From an uncultured Acidimicrobiaceae bacterium (GTDB taxonomy: Bacteria; Actinomycetota; Acidimicrobiia; Acidimicrobiales; SZUA-35): a stretch of 64,000 nucleotides of DNA. Below, piece by piece: positions 51,283 to 59,063 of the stretch (the stretch's first letter is position 1; each line of letters starts with the position of its first letter). Position numbers and translations under genes: made by a program. The stretch covers positions 40,586 to 104,585 of the forward strand of contig CAMYLA010000035.1 of the NCBI GenBank assembly GCA_947259095.1, given 5' to 3'. The notes beneath the pieces are model-generated. The model was given only the letters and a program-made list of their open reading frames with translations, was not told where the DNA came from and did no database searches.

Positions 51283-51942
51283 GTGCGTCTCCTGATTGCC
51301 GACTGCACCGTCGACTACGACGGTCGCCTCACCGCTCATCTCCCCCGGGCCACCCGCCTCATCATGGTCAAGGCCGATGGCTGCGTCGCCATCCACTCCG
51401 ATGGTGGGGCCTACAAGCCGATGAACTGGATGACCGCCCCGAACCTGCTGATCGAGAGTTCCGAGGAGTGGGTGGTCACCAATCCGAAAGGTGAGGCGCT
51501 GACCATCACCCTCCACCAGGTCCACAGCGACGTCAGCCACGAGTTCGGAGAGGATCCGGGTCTGCAGAAGGATGGGGTGGAGGCCCACCTCCAGGAGTTG
51601 CTGGCCGTCGATCCGGAACGGCTGGAGTCCGGGATGCGGCTGGTCAGGCGGGAATACCCGACCGAGATCGGGCCGGTCGACCTGTTGTGCCGCGATGCCG
51701 ACGGCCATGTCGTGGCGGTCGAGATCAAGCGCCGGGGCGAGATCGACGGGGTCGAGCAGCTGACCCGATATCTCGACTTCCTGAACCGCCAACCGGACCT
51801 GTCACCGGTCCGGGGTATGTTCGTGGCCCAGGAGATCAAGTTGCAGGCCAAGACGCTGGCCGCCGATCGGGCCATCCACTGGGTTGAGGTCGACTATGAC
51901 GACCTGCGGGGCATCGAACGACCCCAGCAGAAGCTGTTCTGA
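51283..51942 (+). CDS. nucS: Endonuclease NucS (EndoMS)
   Basis: A 219-residue mismatch-specific endonuclease, the core of the MutS/MutL-independent repair found in most actinobacteria and some archaea. The N-terminus [20 protein letters not shown] matches the family. The nuclease site is D133 (GPVDLLCRD), E147 and K149 ([20 protein letters not shown]). The C-terminus ends PQQKLF, a sliding-clamp-binding motif. Its presence suggests canonical MutSL is missing, which this window cannot show. GTG 51283 was chosen; the frame is open to 51244. Confidence 0.95.
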   Translation: MRLLIADCTVDYDGRLTAHLPRATRLIMVKADGCVAIHSDGGAYKPMNWMTAPNLLIESSEEWVVTNPKGEALTITLHQVHSDVSHEFGEDPGLQKDGVEAHLQELLAVDPERLESGMRLVRREYPTEIGPVDLLCRDADGHVVAVEIKRRGEIDGVEQLTRYLDFLNRQPDLSPVRGMFVAQEIKLQAKTLAADRAIHWVEVDYDDLRGIERPQQKLF

Positions 51943-51976
51943 GCGCCGGCGGCCGATCCCGGCCGCCTGCACCCGG

Positions 51977-52861
51977 TCAGCTGTAGCTCACGCCGCCGTT
52001 GTCGAAGACCACCCGACCGTCGTCGCCGGTGGTCTGGAAGATCGCCTTGTGACCCTCGCCGTCGCCGTCGCCGTCGTTCCAGACCTTGATGGTGAGGGCC
52101 TCACCGGGCATGACCGGCGAGGTGAAGCGGCCTTCCATGGCCTTGAACCGGTCGGGATCGGAGTCGCACAGGGTGTGGAGCAGGGCCCGCCCGGTGAACC
52201 CGTAGGTGCACAAGCCGTGGAGGATCGGTTTTGGGAAACCACCGGCATCGGAGAACTGCTTGTCGGAGTGCAGCGGGTTGCGGTCGCCGCAGAGCCGGTA
52301 CAGCAACGCCTGATCCGGGCGGGTCTGGTAGGTGACCTCGTGATCCGGCGACCTGTCCGGCGCCACGTTCGCCTTCTCGGTCGGGCCCCTGTCGCCACCG
52401 AATCCGCCCTCGCCAACGATGAACACCGATGCGGTGGTTTCGTACAGCGGTTCGCCGTCGTCGACCAGGGTGGCCACCGTCTTGGTGGCGATCACCGCCC
52501 CCTTGCCCTTGTCGTAGATGCCGGTGATCTCGTCGACCATGTCGACTTCGCCGCTGGTGGGGATCGGGCGATGGAGCTTGATGCCCTGCTCGCCGTGGAC
52601 CAGCATCCGGTTGTCCCAGGTGCCGGCCTGACTCATGGCCGACCGGCCACCCCGACCGTTGAATCCGGCAACGACGACGAAGGTCGGGAAGACCTTCTGG
52701 TCGACGCCCTTTGTGTTCTCGGTGGTGAATTCGAGCTCCTCACCGACGGGGTCGGCCACACCGGCGCCGATACCGAGGGCGTAGAGCAGGCAGGCGTCTG
52801 CGTCCCATGAGGCTCGGCGAGGCTCGCCTCTGGCGCCAACTGCTTCTGGGTTGACAGGCAT
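51977..52861 (-). CDS. MaoC-family (R)-enoyl-CoA hydratase
   Basis: A 294-residue double-hotdog hydratase 2, the type used in actinobacterial beta-oxidation of steroid side chains or fatty acyl-CoAs (HtdY / MFE-2-like). It starts MPVNPEAVG, with ACLLYALGIGAGVADP near 24, and the catalytic hydratase-2 motif DRNPLHSDKQFSDAGGF near 192-208, followed by PILHGLCTYGF. It is preceded on the same strand by an SDR gene 86 bp upstream with a long palindrome between. AGAGAGGAAA is the Shine-Dalgarno. The exact substrate is unknown. Confidence 0.9.
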   Translation of the reverse strand: MPVNPEAVGARGEPRRASWDADACLLYALGIGAGVADPVGEELEFTTENTKGVDQKVFPTFVVVAGFNGRGGRSAMSQAGTWDNRMLVHGEQGIKLHRPIPTSGEVDMVDEITGIYDKGKGAVIATKTVATLVDDGEPLYETTASVFIVGEGGFGGDRGPTEKANVAPDRSPDHEVTYQTRPDQALLYRLCGDRNPLHSDKQFSDAGGFPKPILHGLCTYGFTGRALLHTLCDSDPDRFKAMEGRFTSPVMPGEALTIKVWNDGDGDGEGHKAIFQTTGDDGRVVFDNGGVSYS

Positions 52862-52878
52862 GTGTTTTTTCCTCTCTG

Positions 52879-52904
52879 CGAGTTCGACCCCAGGGTCGAA
52901 CTCG
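52879..52904. promoter_or_regulatory. 26-bp near-perfect palindrome between SDR and MaoC genes
   Basis: CGAGTTCGACCC-CA-GGGTCGAACTCG: perfect 12-bp arms around a 2-bp centre. It lies between the SDR stop and the MaoC Shine-Dalgarno. The 2-nt centre is too tight for a usual RNA hairpin loop, so it may be an operator for a dimeric regulator; an attenuator is also possible. Confidence 0.7.
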
Positions 52905-52947
52905 GATTTGACGGGCGTCGCCAGACGCCACCTTGTGTCCTGTCAGG

Positions 52948-53838
52948 CTAATCATGTTGCCAATTCGTCGGGGCTTGACGCCCCTCGCGACGTCCTCGTC
53001 GTTGCCTCACACTCACGAGTGAGGCTGCCTCCTCCACCGTCGGCCCTCGATGCCACATGTTGGCGACACCGAGTACCCGGCCGCTGGCCTCGAAGACCCG
53101 ACCGGTGACCATGGATGACTCCTTGCTGGCCAGCCAGGTGCAGATCGGGGCGATCCACCGGGGATCCATGGCGGCTTTGCCCTCCTCGTCCATTTCACCC
53201 ATGCCGAGGTTCTCGGTCATCCGGGTCAGTGCCCCGGGGGCGATGGCATTGACCGTCACCCCGTACCGGTGCATCTCCTGGGCGGCGATGATGGTGAAGG
53301 CGGCGATGCCGGCCTTGGCCGCACCGTAGTTGGTCTGCCCCGGATTGCCGTAGATGCCGGAGACCGAGCTGGTGTTGATGATCCGGCCGTCGTTGGTCTC
53401 GCCGGCCTTGGCCCGCTCCCGCCAATAGGCGGCGGCCCAACGGGCCGGGGCGAAGGTGCCCTTGAGGTGGACCTTGATCACCGCATCCCATTCGGCTTCG
53501 GTCATGTTGCTCAGCATCCGGTCCCGGAGGATGCCGGCGTTGTTGACAACGACATCGAGCCCACCGAACGTCTCGACGGCCGAGTTCACCATGCGCTGGG
53601 CCCCCTCCCAGTCCGACACGTCGTCGCCGTTGGCAACAGCCTCGGCGCCCATGCCCTTGATCTCCTCGACCACCTCCTGGGCCGGTGACATCGTGCCACC
53701 GGTTCCGTCGACCTCGCCGCCCAGGTCGTTGACCACAACCTTGGCCCCGTGACTGGCCAGCATCAGTGCGTGCTCTCGGCCGATGCCTCGGCCGGCACCG
53801 GTCACGATCGCTACTCTTCCCTCACACAGTCCACTCAT
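52948..53838 (-). CDS. SDR-family oxidoreductase (3-hydroxyacyl-CoA dehydrogenase type)
   Basis: A 296-residue short-chain dehydrogenase like the N-terminal domain of MFE-2/HSD17B4. It shows VAIVTGAGRGIGREHALML, NDLGGEVDGTGGT (adenine loop), VVNNAGILRDRMLSNMT, SSVSGIYGNPGQTNYGAAKAG (Ser-Tyr-Lys triad) and NAIAPGALTRMTENL. The C-terminal ~25 residues are Arg-rich and unlike homologues, which usually have a plain acidic end; this may be a drifted or frameshifted end. ATG 53838 is placed by AAGAGG. It runs with the MaoC gene, so a two-step hydration/dehydrogenation is likely. Confidence 0.88.
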   Translation of the reverse strand: MSGLCEGRVAIVTGAGRGIGREHALMLASHGAKVVVNDLGGEVDGTGGTMSPAQEVVEEIKGMGAEAVANGDDVSDWEGAQRMVNSAVETFGGLDVVVNNAGILRDRMLSNMTEAEWDAVIKVHLKGTFAPARWAAAYWRERAKAGETNDGRIINTSSVSGIYGNPGQTNYGAAKAGIAAFTIIAAQEMHRYGVTVNAIAPGALTRMTENLGMGEMDEEGKAAMDPRWIAPICTWLASKESSMVTGRVFEASGRVLGVANMWHRGPTVEEAASLVSVRQRRGRREGRQAPTNWQHD

Positions 53839-54143
53839 CACTACCTCTTCTCACTGGATTCTCCGTTGGGCCGGTCGACCGCCGTGTTGTTGGGTGTGGA
53901 TTGGTCGGCCCGGGGGCGACAATGCCACTGCCCAGGGGGCGTGGCGATCGACGACTCGACTGCAGATGACCTGCCGTTGGCGGCGCCGGTTCTGGACCGC
54001 CACCGCCACAGCCACCGATCATGTCACACCTTGCCGTCAAGGCGAAAAAGAACGGAGTCGACCGAGGTGGATCGGGCCCGCTGGTAGATTGTGAGTCGGC
54101 CAAAAGCCGGTATGACCTCATGCACCGATCATCACGTGAAAGA
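53839..54143. other. SDR-vanW divergent gap, promoter region
   Basis: About 300 bp without a convincing gene. It holds the Shine-Dalgarno of the SDR gene at one end, an AT-rich block with a TAGATT box (54085-54090) near the other, and GC-rich sequence between. Short open frames there show no domain. Confidence 0.5.
54085..54090 (+). promoter_or_regulatory. -10 box TAGATT, leadered, for vanW gene
   Basis: TAGATT in an AT-rich stretch 54 nt before the chosen ATG; transcript would start near 54097. Confidence 0.4.
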
Positions 54144-56879
54144 ATGAACCGGCACAGCGAGAACGGCGAGGGCATGGAGCCATCCAAATCCGGAAATGAA
54201 GACGTCCCGGCCTCTGGCCGGGATGGTGAAGCCACGAACGACGGCTTCGCCATCGTCGACTCCGAGGCCGGCCAACCCTCCGAGCCGACGAAACCGACGT
54301 TCCCCACCCCACGGCAGGACAGTGCCGATGAACCGGCCGACTCGGCCAACGGGAGCGGCGAACCGGACCGATCGGCTCGGCCCGAGGAGTCGGGCGCCGC
54401 CGGGGCCGACCCGATGGACGGATCCGAGGAGGACCCGCTGTCGGTCGATCAGTGGTTGGCCGAGTTGGAGACCGAACCCTCGACGCCGGTCGGCGCCTCG
54501 ATCGCTGCATCCGGCACCGCCAGGATCGCCACCGACGACGGGTCTGCGGCGGCGGCCACCGATACCGAGAACATGACCGACATCATGGCCGAGCCGCTGG
54601 CGGCGGCGGAGCAATATCTCGACGAGGAGGCCCCCGCCCTCGATCGTGTCGAGAGCACCGACGGTGCCGACGGCACCGCTGCTGACGACACCACCGCCGA
54701 TGACACCGCCGATGACACCATCGCAACCGCAGCGGTCGAGATCGGCGCACCGACGGCGGCCACCGCAGCAACCGATCTGAGCCACAGCGACGGCGGCAGC
54801 CCCGGACCGCACGATCTCGGCGACGGCGGCACCGAACCGCCCGAACCCGTCGGCACCGATGCCGACCAGACCGGGCACGACGCCACCGGGCCGAACACCA
54901 CCGGCGAACTCCCGACCACCGACGCCGTGCCGGCCTCACCCGACCCGTTCGCCGCCACCCCGTTGGGCACCGCGGCGCCGGCGGCCGGCAGCGTCACCCC
55001 ATCGGGCCGAAAACGTGGGCTGCCCGTGCTGGCGCTGGTGCTGGCGTCGGTGGTCGGCATCTACCTGCTGGTCACGGTGGCGTGGGCCGTCGATGTCGCC
55101 GCCCACCAGGACGAAGCGATGCGGGGCGTCTACGTCGCCGGCGTCGATGTCGGCGGATCGGACAGCGACCAGCTCAACGCCACCGTCGTCGGGCTCACCG
55201 ATCAGTTGGCGGCCCGGCCGATCGAGGTGGCGATCGGCGAGACCAGCGTGGCCAGCGATCCGGTCAGCCTCGGCGCTCAGCTCGACGCCGAACGCATGGT
55301 CGACGAGGCCTTGCAGGCCCGCCGGGACGGGTTCATCCTCGTCCGGCCGGTGGCCTGGGTCGGCAACCTGTTCAGCGACTACAACATCGAGGCGTCGTAT
55401 TCGGTGGATGAGGACGTCGCATCCGAAGCCACCACCTCGCTGATCGCACCGGCGCTGGAACAGCCGGTCGAACCGACGCTGGAACTGCAGGGCGAGACGA
55501 TGACCGTCTCGCCGGGGTCGCCGGGCGAAGCCGTCGACTCCCGGGACATCGTGGCCAAGCTCCCGGCCGTCATCGACGCCGGCGAGCCGTACCGGCTGGA
55601 GTTGGCGGCCCAGGTGACCCAGCCCCTGCTCGAGACCTCGGCGGTAACCGAACTCGCCGATGAGATCAACCGCCAGACCGAGCAGCCGATCGCGGTCCAG
55701 GTTCTCGACGACGAAGCCGACGTGCCGGCCGCGGTCCAGAAGTCCTGGATCGATCTCGTCGTCGAAGCTGGTGAGGCCCGGTGGGTCGTGGTCGAGGAAC
55801 GGGCGCTGCAGGACCTCAAGCCGCTGTTTCCCTCCCTCGGCTCCGAAGACCAGCAGGCGCGGTTCAGCATCGTCGACGGTGAACCGATCATCATTCCGGC
55901 TTCGGAGTCGGTGGTGTGTTGCGCCGCCGGTTCAGGGGAGCTGCTGCAAGCAGCGATCGAGAGCGACCTTCCCGCCGCGGCCGGAGAAGATGCATCGAGC
56001 GACGAGGACGGCGAGGCCCTGGCGCTGCGGTCGGCGACCCTGGAGCCGATCGTCACCGACCGCGATGAAGGCGTGGCCGAACTCGAGTCGCTCGGCATCA
56101 TCGAAGAGGTCAGCAGCTTCACGACCGAGCACGCATGCTGCCAGAACCGGGTCACCAACATCCAACGGTTCGCCGATCTCACGCAGGGTGCGATCATCCG
56201 GCCGGGCGAGGAGTTCTCGCTCAACGGTTTCGTCGGTCAGCGGACCAGGGAGAAGGGGTTCGTGGCCGACGGCGCCATCTCCCGCGGCAACTTCGAACAA
56301 CAGGTCGGTGGCGGCATCAGCCAGTACGCCACCACCTTCTTCAACGCTTCGTTCTTCGCCGGCGTCGAGTTCCTGGAATACCAGTCGCATTCGATCTACA
56401 TCTCCCGCTACCCACGAGGCCGCGAGGCCACCATCTCGTGGACCAAACCAGACCTGAAGATCCGCAACAACACCGACTACGGCATCCTGGTGTGGAACAA
56501 CTACACGCCGACCTCGATCACCGTGAGCTTCTACTCAACGGAGCATCTCGATGTCGAGGCGTTGCCACTCAAACGGTCGTCGAACCGCCAGTGCCGTATC
56601 GACATCACCCCGCGGCGGATCACCGGGCCGGACGGGTCGGTGACCGAGGATCAGGTCTTCGCCACCTACCGCCCCGGCGAGGGCCTCGATTGCAACGGCG
56701 ACTCCACAGACCCAGAAGAGGAAGACGAACCGGCGCCGCCCGCCGAGGAGACCCCACCGACGACCCAGGCCCCTCCTCCGCCGGAACCCGAACCCGAACC
56801 CGATCCCCAGCCGGAGCCGGAGCCGGAACCCGAACCCGATCCGGGGGACGACCCCGAGGTCCTGCCCCCGCCGGGCTGA
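54144..56879 (+). CDS. VanW-family membrane protein with peptidoglycan-binding-like domains
   Basis: A cell-envelope protein of about 911 residues. It has a long acidic, disordered cytoplasmic N-terminus (to about residue 285), a transmembrane helix (GLPVLALVLASVVGIYLLVTV), extracellular repeats of the YoaR-like PG_binding_4 type (VYVAGVDVGGSDSDQLNA), and a C-terminal VanW domain (ACCQNRVTNIQRFADLTQGA and GGGISQYATTFFNASFFAG). It ends with a Pro/Glu repeat tail (EPEPEPDP). The function of VanW is unknown, though it is linked to glycopeptide resistance clusters. The start may be ATG 54144 or 54174. Confidence 0.88.
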   Translation: MNRHSENGEGMEPSKSGNEDVPASGRDGEATNDGFAIVDSEAGQPSEPTKPTFPTPRQDSADEPADSANGSGEPDRSARPEESGAAGADPMDGSEEDPLSVDQWLAELETEPSTPVGASIAASGTARIATDDGSAAAATDTENMTDIMAEPLAAAEQYLDEEAPALDRVESTDGADGTAADDTTADDTADDTIATAAVEIGAPTAATAATDLSHSDGGSPGPHDLGDGGTEPPEPVGTDADQTGHDATGPNTTGELPTTDAVPASPDPFAATPLGTAAPAAGSVTPSGRKRGLPVLALVLASVVGIYLLVTVAWAVDVAAHQDEAMRGVYVAGVDVGGSDSDQLNATVVGLTDQLAARPIEVAIGETSVASDPVSLGAQLDAERMVDEALQARRDGFILVRPVAWVGNLFSDYNIEASYSVDEDVASEATTSLIAPALEQPVEPTLELQGETMTVSPGSPGEAVDSRDIVAKLPAVIDAGEPYRLELAAQVTQPLLETSAVTELADEINRQTEQPIAVQVLDDEADVPAAVQKSWIDLVVEAGEARWVVVEERALQDLKPLFPSLGSEDQQARFSIVDGEPIIIPASESVVCCAAGSGELLQAAIESDLPAAAGEDASSDEDGEALALRSATLEPIVTDRDEGVAELESLGIIEEVSSFTTEHACCQNRVTNIQRFADLTQGAIIRPGEEFSLNGFVGQRTREKGFVADGAISRGNFEQQVGGGISQYATTFFNASFFAGVEFLEYQSHSIYISRYPRGREATISWTKPDLKIRNNTDYGILVWNNYTPTSITVSFYSTEHLDVEALPLKRSSNRQCRIDITPRRITGPDGSVTEDQVFATYRPGEGLDCNGDSTDPEEEDEPAPPAEETPPTTQAPPPPEPEPEPDPQPEPEPEPEPDPGDDPEVLPPPG

Positions 56880-56911
56880 CGCCCGATCCGGCTCACGGGC
56901 GCAACGGCCTC

Positions 56912-56917
56912 TACCCT
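56912..56917 (+). promoter_or_regulatory. -10 box TACCCT, leaderless start
   Basis: TACCCT lies 7 nt before the GTG at 56925 of the geranylgeranyl-reductase-like gene. Confidence 0.55.
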
Positions 56918-56924
56918 GGCGGCG

Positions 56925-58205
56925 GTGGCTGATCTCCAGGCTGACATCGCAATCATCGGCGGCGGGCCCGGCGGCGCATCGGCGGCCATCGAGGCCGCCG
57001 GCCGTGGACTCGACGTCATCGTCGTCGACAAGGGTCGCTTTCCCCGGGACAAGTGCTGCGGCGATGGGCTGACCACCGGCGCCCTGCGCCACCTCGACCA
57101 GCTGGGCTTCGACCCGGCCACCGTCCCCAGCTGGCGGGCGGTGACAGACGTGTCGGTCAGGACACCTTCGGGCCGTCAGCGGCTGTTCCCGCTCCCCGCC
57201 ACCGACGACGGCGGCGGCGGTGTCTTCGCCGCGGTTGCCCGGCGCCGCCAATTCGACGCCGCACTGCTCGATCTCGCACGAGACGCCGGGGCCTCGGTCA
57301 ACGAGGGCCACGAGCTGGTCGGCCTGGATCAGAACCGGTCCCGGGTCCTCGCCAAGGTCAGGGGCCCCGACGGCCCGCTGACGATCGAGGCCCGCTACGT
57401 GATCGCCGCCGACGGCATGTGGTCGCCGACGAGGAAGCTGCTGGGCATCGACACCGGGGGCTACCGGGGTGACTGGCACGCATTCCGCCAGTACTTCGCC
57501 AATGTGACCGGGCCGGCCAACCGTCATCTCCTGGTCTGGTTCGAACCCGACCTGTTGCCCGGCTACGCCTGGTCGTTCCCGGTCGACACGAACTCGGCCA
57601 ATGTCGGATTCGGCATTCTCCGGCGGCCGGGCCAATCGGTGCAGTCGATGAAGGAGCTCTGGCCCCGGCTGCTGGCCCGGCCCCACGTGGTCGAGGCGCT
57701 GGGGGCCGGTGCGGAGCCGGAAGCCCCCCACCGGGCATGGCCGATCCCGACCAGGCTGGGCAAGCTCCCCATCGCCGATGGCCGGGTGCTGTTCGTCGGC
57801 GACGCCCTGGCCGCCGGCGATCCGATGACCGGGGAGGGCATCGGCCAGGCCCTGGAGACCGGTCGTTGCGCCGCCGCCGCCATCGCCACCGGAACATCGG
57901 CCACCAACGGCAACGGAAACGCCGACGCCGCCGTTGCCCTCGACCCGGTCGAGGTCAGGTCGTGTTACCAGCGCCACCTCCGCCAGGGCATGATGCGGGA
58001 CCACCGCCTGGCCGCGGGGCTGTCGGGACTGCTGTCGACCAGGCGGGGGGTCGATGCCGCGGTCTCCATCGTCGGGGCCACGCCATGGACGAGAAGCAAC
58101 TTCGCCCGGTGGCTGTTCGAGGACTATCCAAGGGCCTCGCTGGCCACCCCGCGGCGGTGGCGTCGCGGGCTGTTCAGCTCACCGGGAGCATTCGCCGACC
58201 GATGA
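56925..58205 (+). CDS. Geranylgeranyl-reductase-family flavoprotein
   Basis: A 426-residue FAD-dependent oxidoreductase of the GGR family, which reduces isoprenoid double bonds, for example in menaquinone or polyprenyl lipids. It shows the FAD-binding DIAIIGGGPGGASAAIEAAG at 7-26, GRFPRDKCCGDGLTTGAL near 38 (PxxKxCG motif), VIAADGMWSPTRKLLG near 155, and VLFVGDALAAGDPMTGEGIG near 288. The GTG start is leaderless. A quinone role would be consistent with the ABC1-type gene upstream, but that is distant. Confidence 0.88.
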   Translation: MADLQADIAIIGGGPGGASAAIEAAGRGLDVIVVDKGRFPRDKCCGDGLTTGALRHLDQLGFDPATVPSWRAVTDVSVRTPSGRQRLFPLPATDDGGGGVFAAVARRRQFDAALLDLARDAGASVNEGHELVGLDQNRSRVLAKVRGPDGPLTIEARYVIAADGMWSPTRKLLGIDTGGYRGDWHAFRQYFANVTGPANRHLLVWFEPDLLPGYAWSFPVDTNSANVGFGILRRPGQSVQSMKELWPRLLARPHVVEALGAGAEPEAPHRAWPIPTRLGKLPIADGRVLFVGDALAAGDPMTGEGIGQALETGRCAAAAIATGTSATNGNGNADAAVALDPVEVRSCYQRHLRQGMMRDHRLAAGLSGLLSTRRGVDAAVSIVGATPWTRSNFARWLFEDYPRASLATPRRWRRGLFSSPGAFADR

Positions 58206-58525
58206 GGCGACGACGGGCCGGCGCCTGCCCGATGATCGGCCGGCAATCGGCCGGTGCTCGGCCGTCGATCCGATGCCGGCCGGAGTAAACCGGAGGAGAA
58301 TCTGACAACCGCCTGTGGGCCGCGCTATAACCAGACGTGCGGGGTAGTGGCCGCCAACGGCATAGGCGGTGGCCGCCTCGCTGCAAGGTATACACATTCG
58401 TGGCCAGGTGGTTTCTAGGGCTACTGCCACAGGGACAATGAGCCAGGTGGAGAGTCATCTCCGTCAGCGAAGCCGACGATTGGACAGTCTCCCCACTCCG
58501 ATCGTCGGCTCGCTCGAATGGTCCG
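58206..58525. other. Gene-free convergent gap, possible structured RNA
   Basis: 320 bp between convergent genes. From about 58290 it has lower G+C and strong pairing: CCTGTGG (58312-58318) with CCACAGG (58427-58433), GTGGC with GCCAC, GGAGA-GTCA-TCTCC (about 58449-58462), and a 10-bp hairpin at 58471-58510. No family such as 6S, tmRNA, SRP, RNase P or a known riboswitch is recognised. Translations on either strand show no domain. Confidence 0.4.
58471..58510 (-). terminator. 10-bp hairpin downstream of pyruvate carboxylase
   Basis: AGCCGACGAT (58471-58480) pairs with ATCGTCGGCT (58501-58510) over a 20-nt loop, 15 bp after the stop of the biotinyl part of pyc. No T-tract. Confidence 0.5.
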
Positions 58526-59059
58526 TCAAGCCGGCTTGATGACCAGCACCAGGTCGCCCGGTTCGACCGAGCCGACAACGGGACCGCCCAGTCGCTCCAC
58601 CGCCCCGCCGATCGGGGCCGAGATGACCGACTCCATCTTCATGGCCTCGATCACCGCCACCGGCTGGTTGGCGGCAACGGCGTCTCCGACCTCGACCTGC
58701 ACCGTGACCACCCCGGTGAACGGGGCCGGGATGTGGCCGGGATTCGACGGATCGGCCCGCTCGGCACCGACGTCATCGACGACGACCGACCGGTCGACAA
58801 TGTCGAGGGGCCGGAGCTGGCCGTTGAGGCGAAAGACCACCCGCCGGAGACCCTTGTCATCGGGCTCGCCGATCGCATCGAGACCGATGAGCAGCTGCAC
58901 GCCACGCTCGAGCTCCACGGTCACCTCGGGATCGCCGGGCTCCACACCGTAGAGGAACAATCGGGTGGGGAGCACCGACAGATCGCCGTAGCCCTCGCGG
59001 GACCGGGCGAACCCGGCGGCCGGGCCCGGCAACAGGAGCCGCGACAGCGTCGAACGCAC
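58526..59059 (-). CDS. Pyruvate carboxylase, C-terminal biotinyl part
   Basis: A 177-residue reading frame with the rest of pyruvate carboxylase: REGYGDLSVLPTRLFLYG near 22-39, then the tetramer/linker region, then the biotinyl domain with AVIEAMKMESVI near 139 (biotinylated Lys) ending PGDLVLVIKPA. It is in the +1 frame relative to the preceding gene. The stop TGA of the upstream frame, then GGAG, then GTG come within 10 bases. It could be read as a coupled subunit, or as one gene broken by a single-base indel. Confidence 0.85.
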   Translation of the reverse strand: MRSTLSRLLLPGPAAGFARSREGYGDLSVLPTRLFLYGVEPGDPEVTVELERGVQLLIGLDAIGEPDDKGLRRVVFRLNGQLRPLDIVDRSVVVDDVGAERADPSNPGHIPAPFTGVVTVQVEVGDAVAANQPVAVIEAMKMESVISAPIGGAVERLGGPVVGSVEPGDLVLVIKPA

Positions 59060-59063
59060 CTCC

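Noticed and set aside
58206..58525. Known ncRNA such as tmRNA, 6S, SRP or RNase P RNA
   Set aside because: None of their signature sequences was found; kept only as an unclassified structured candidate.
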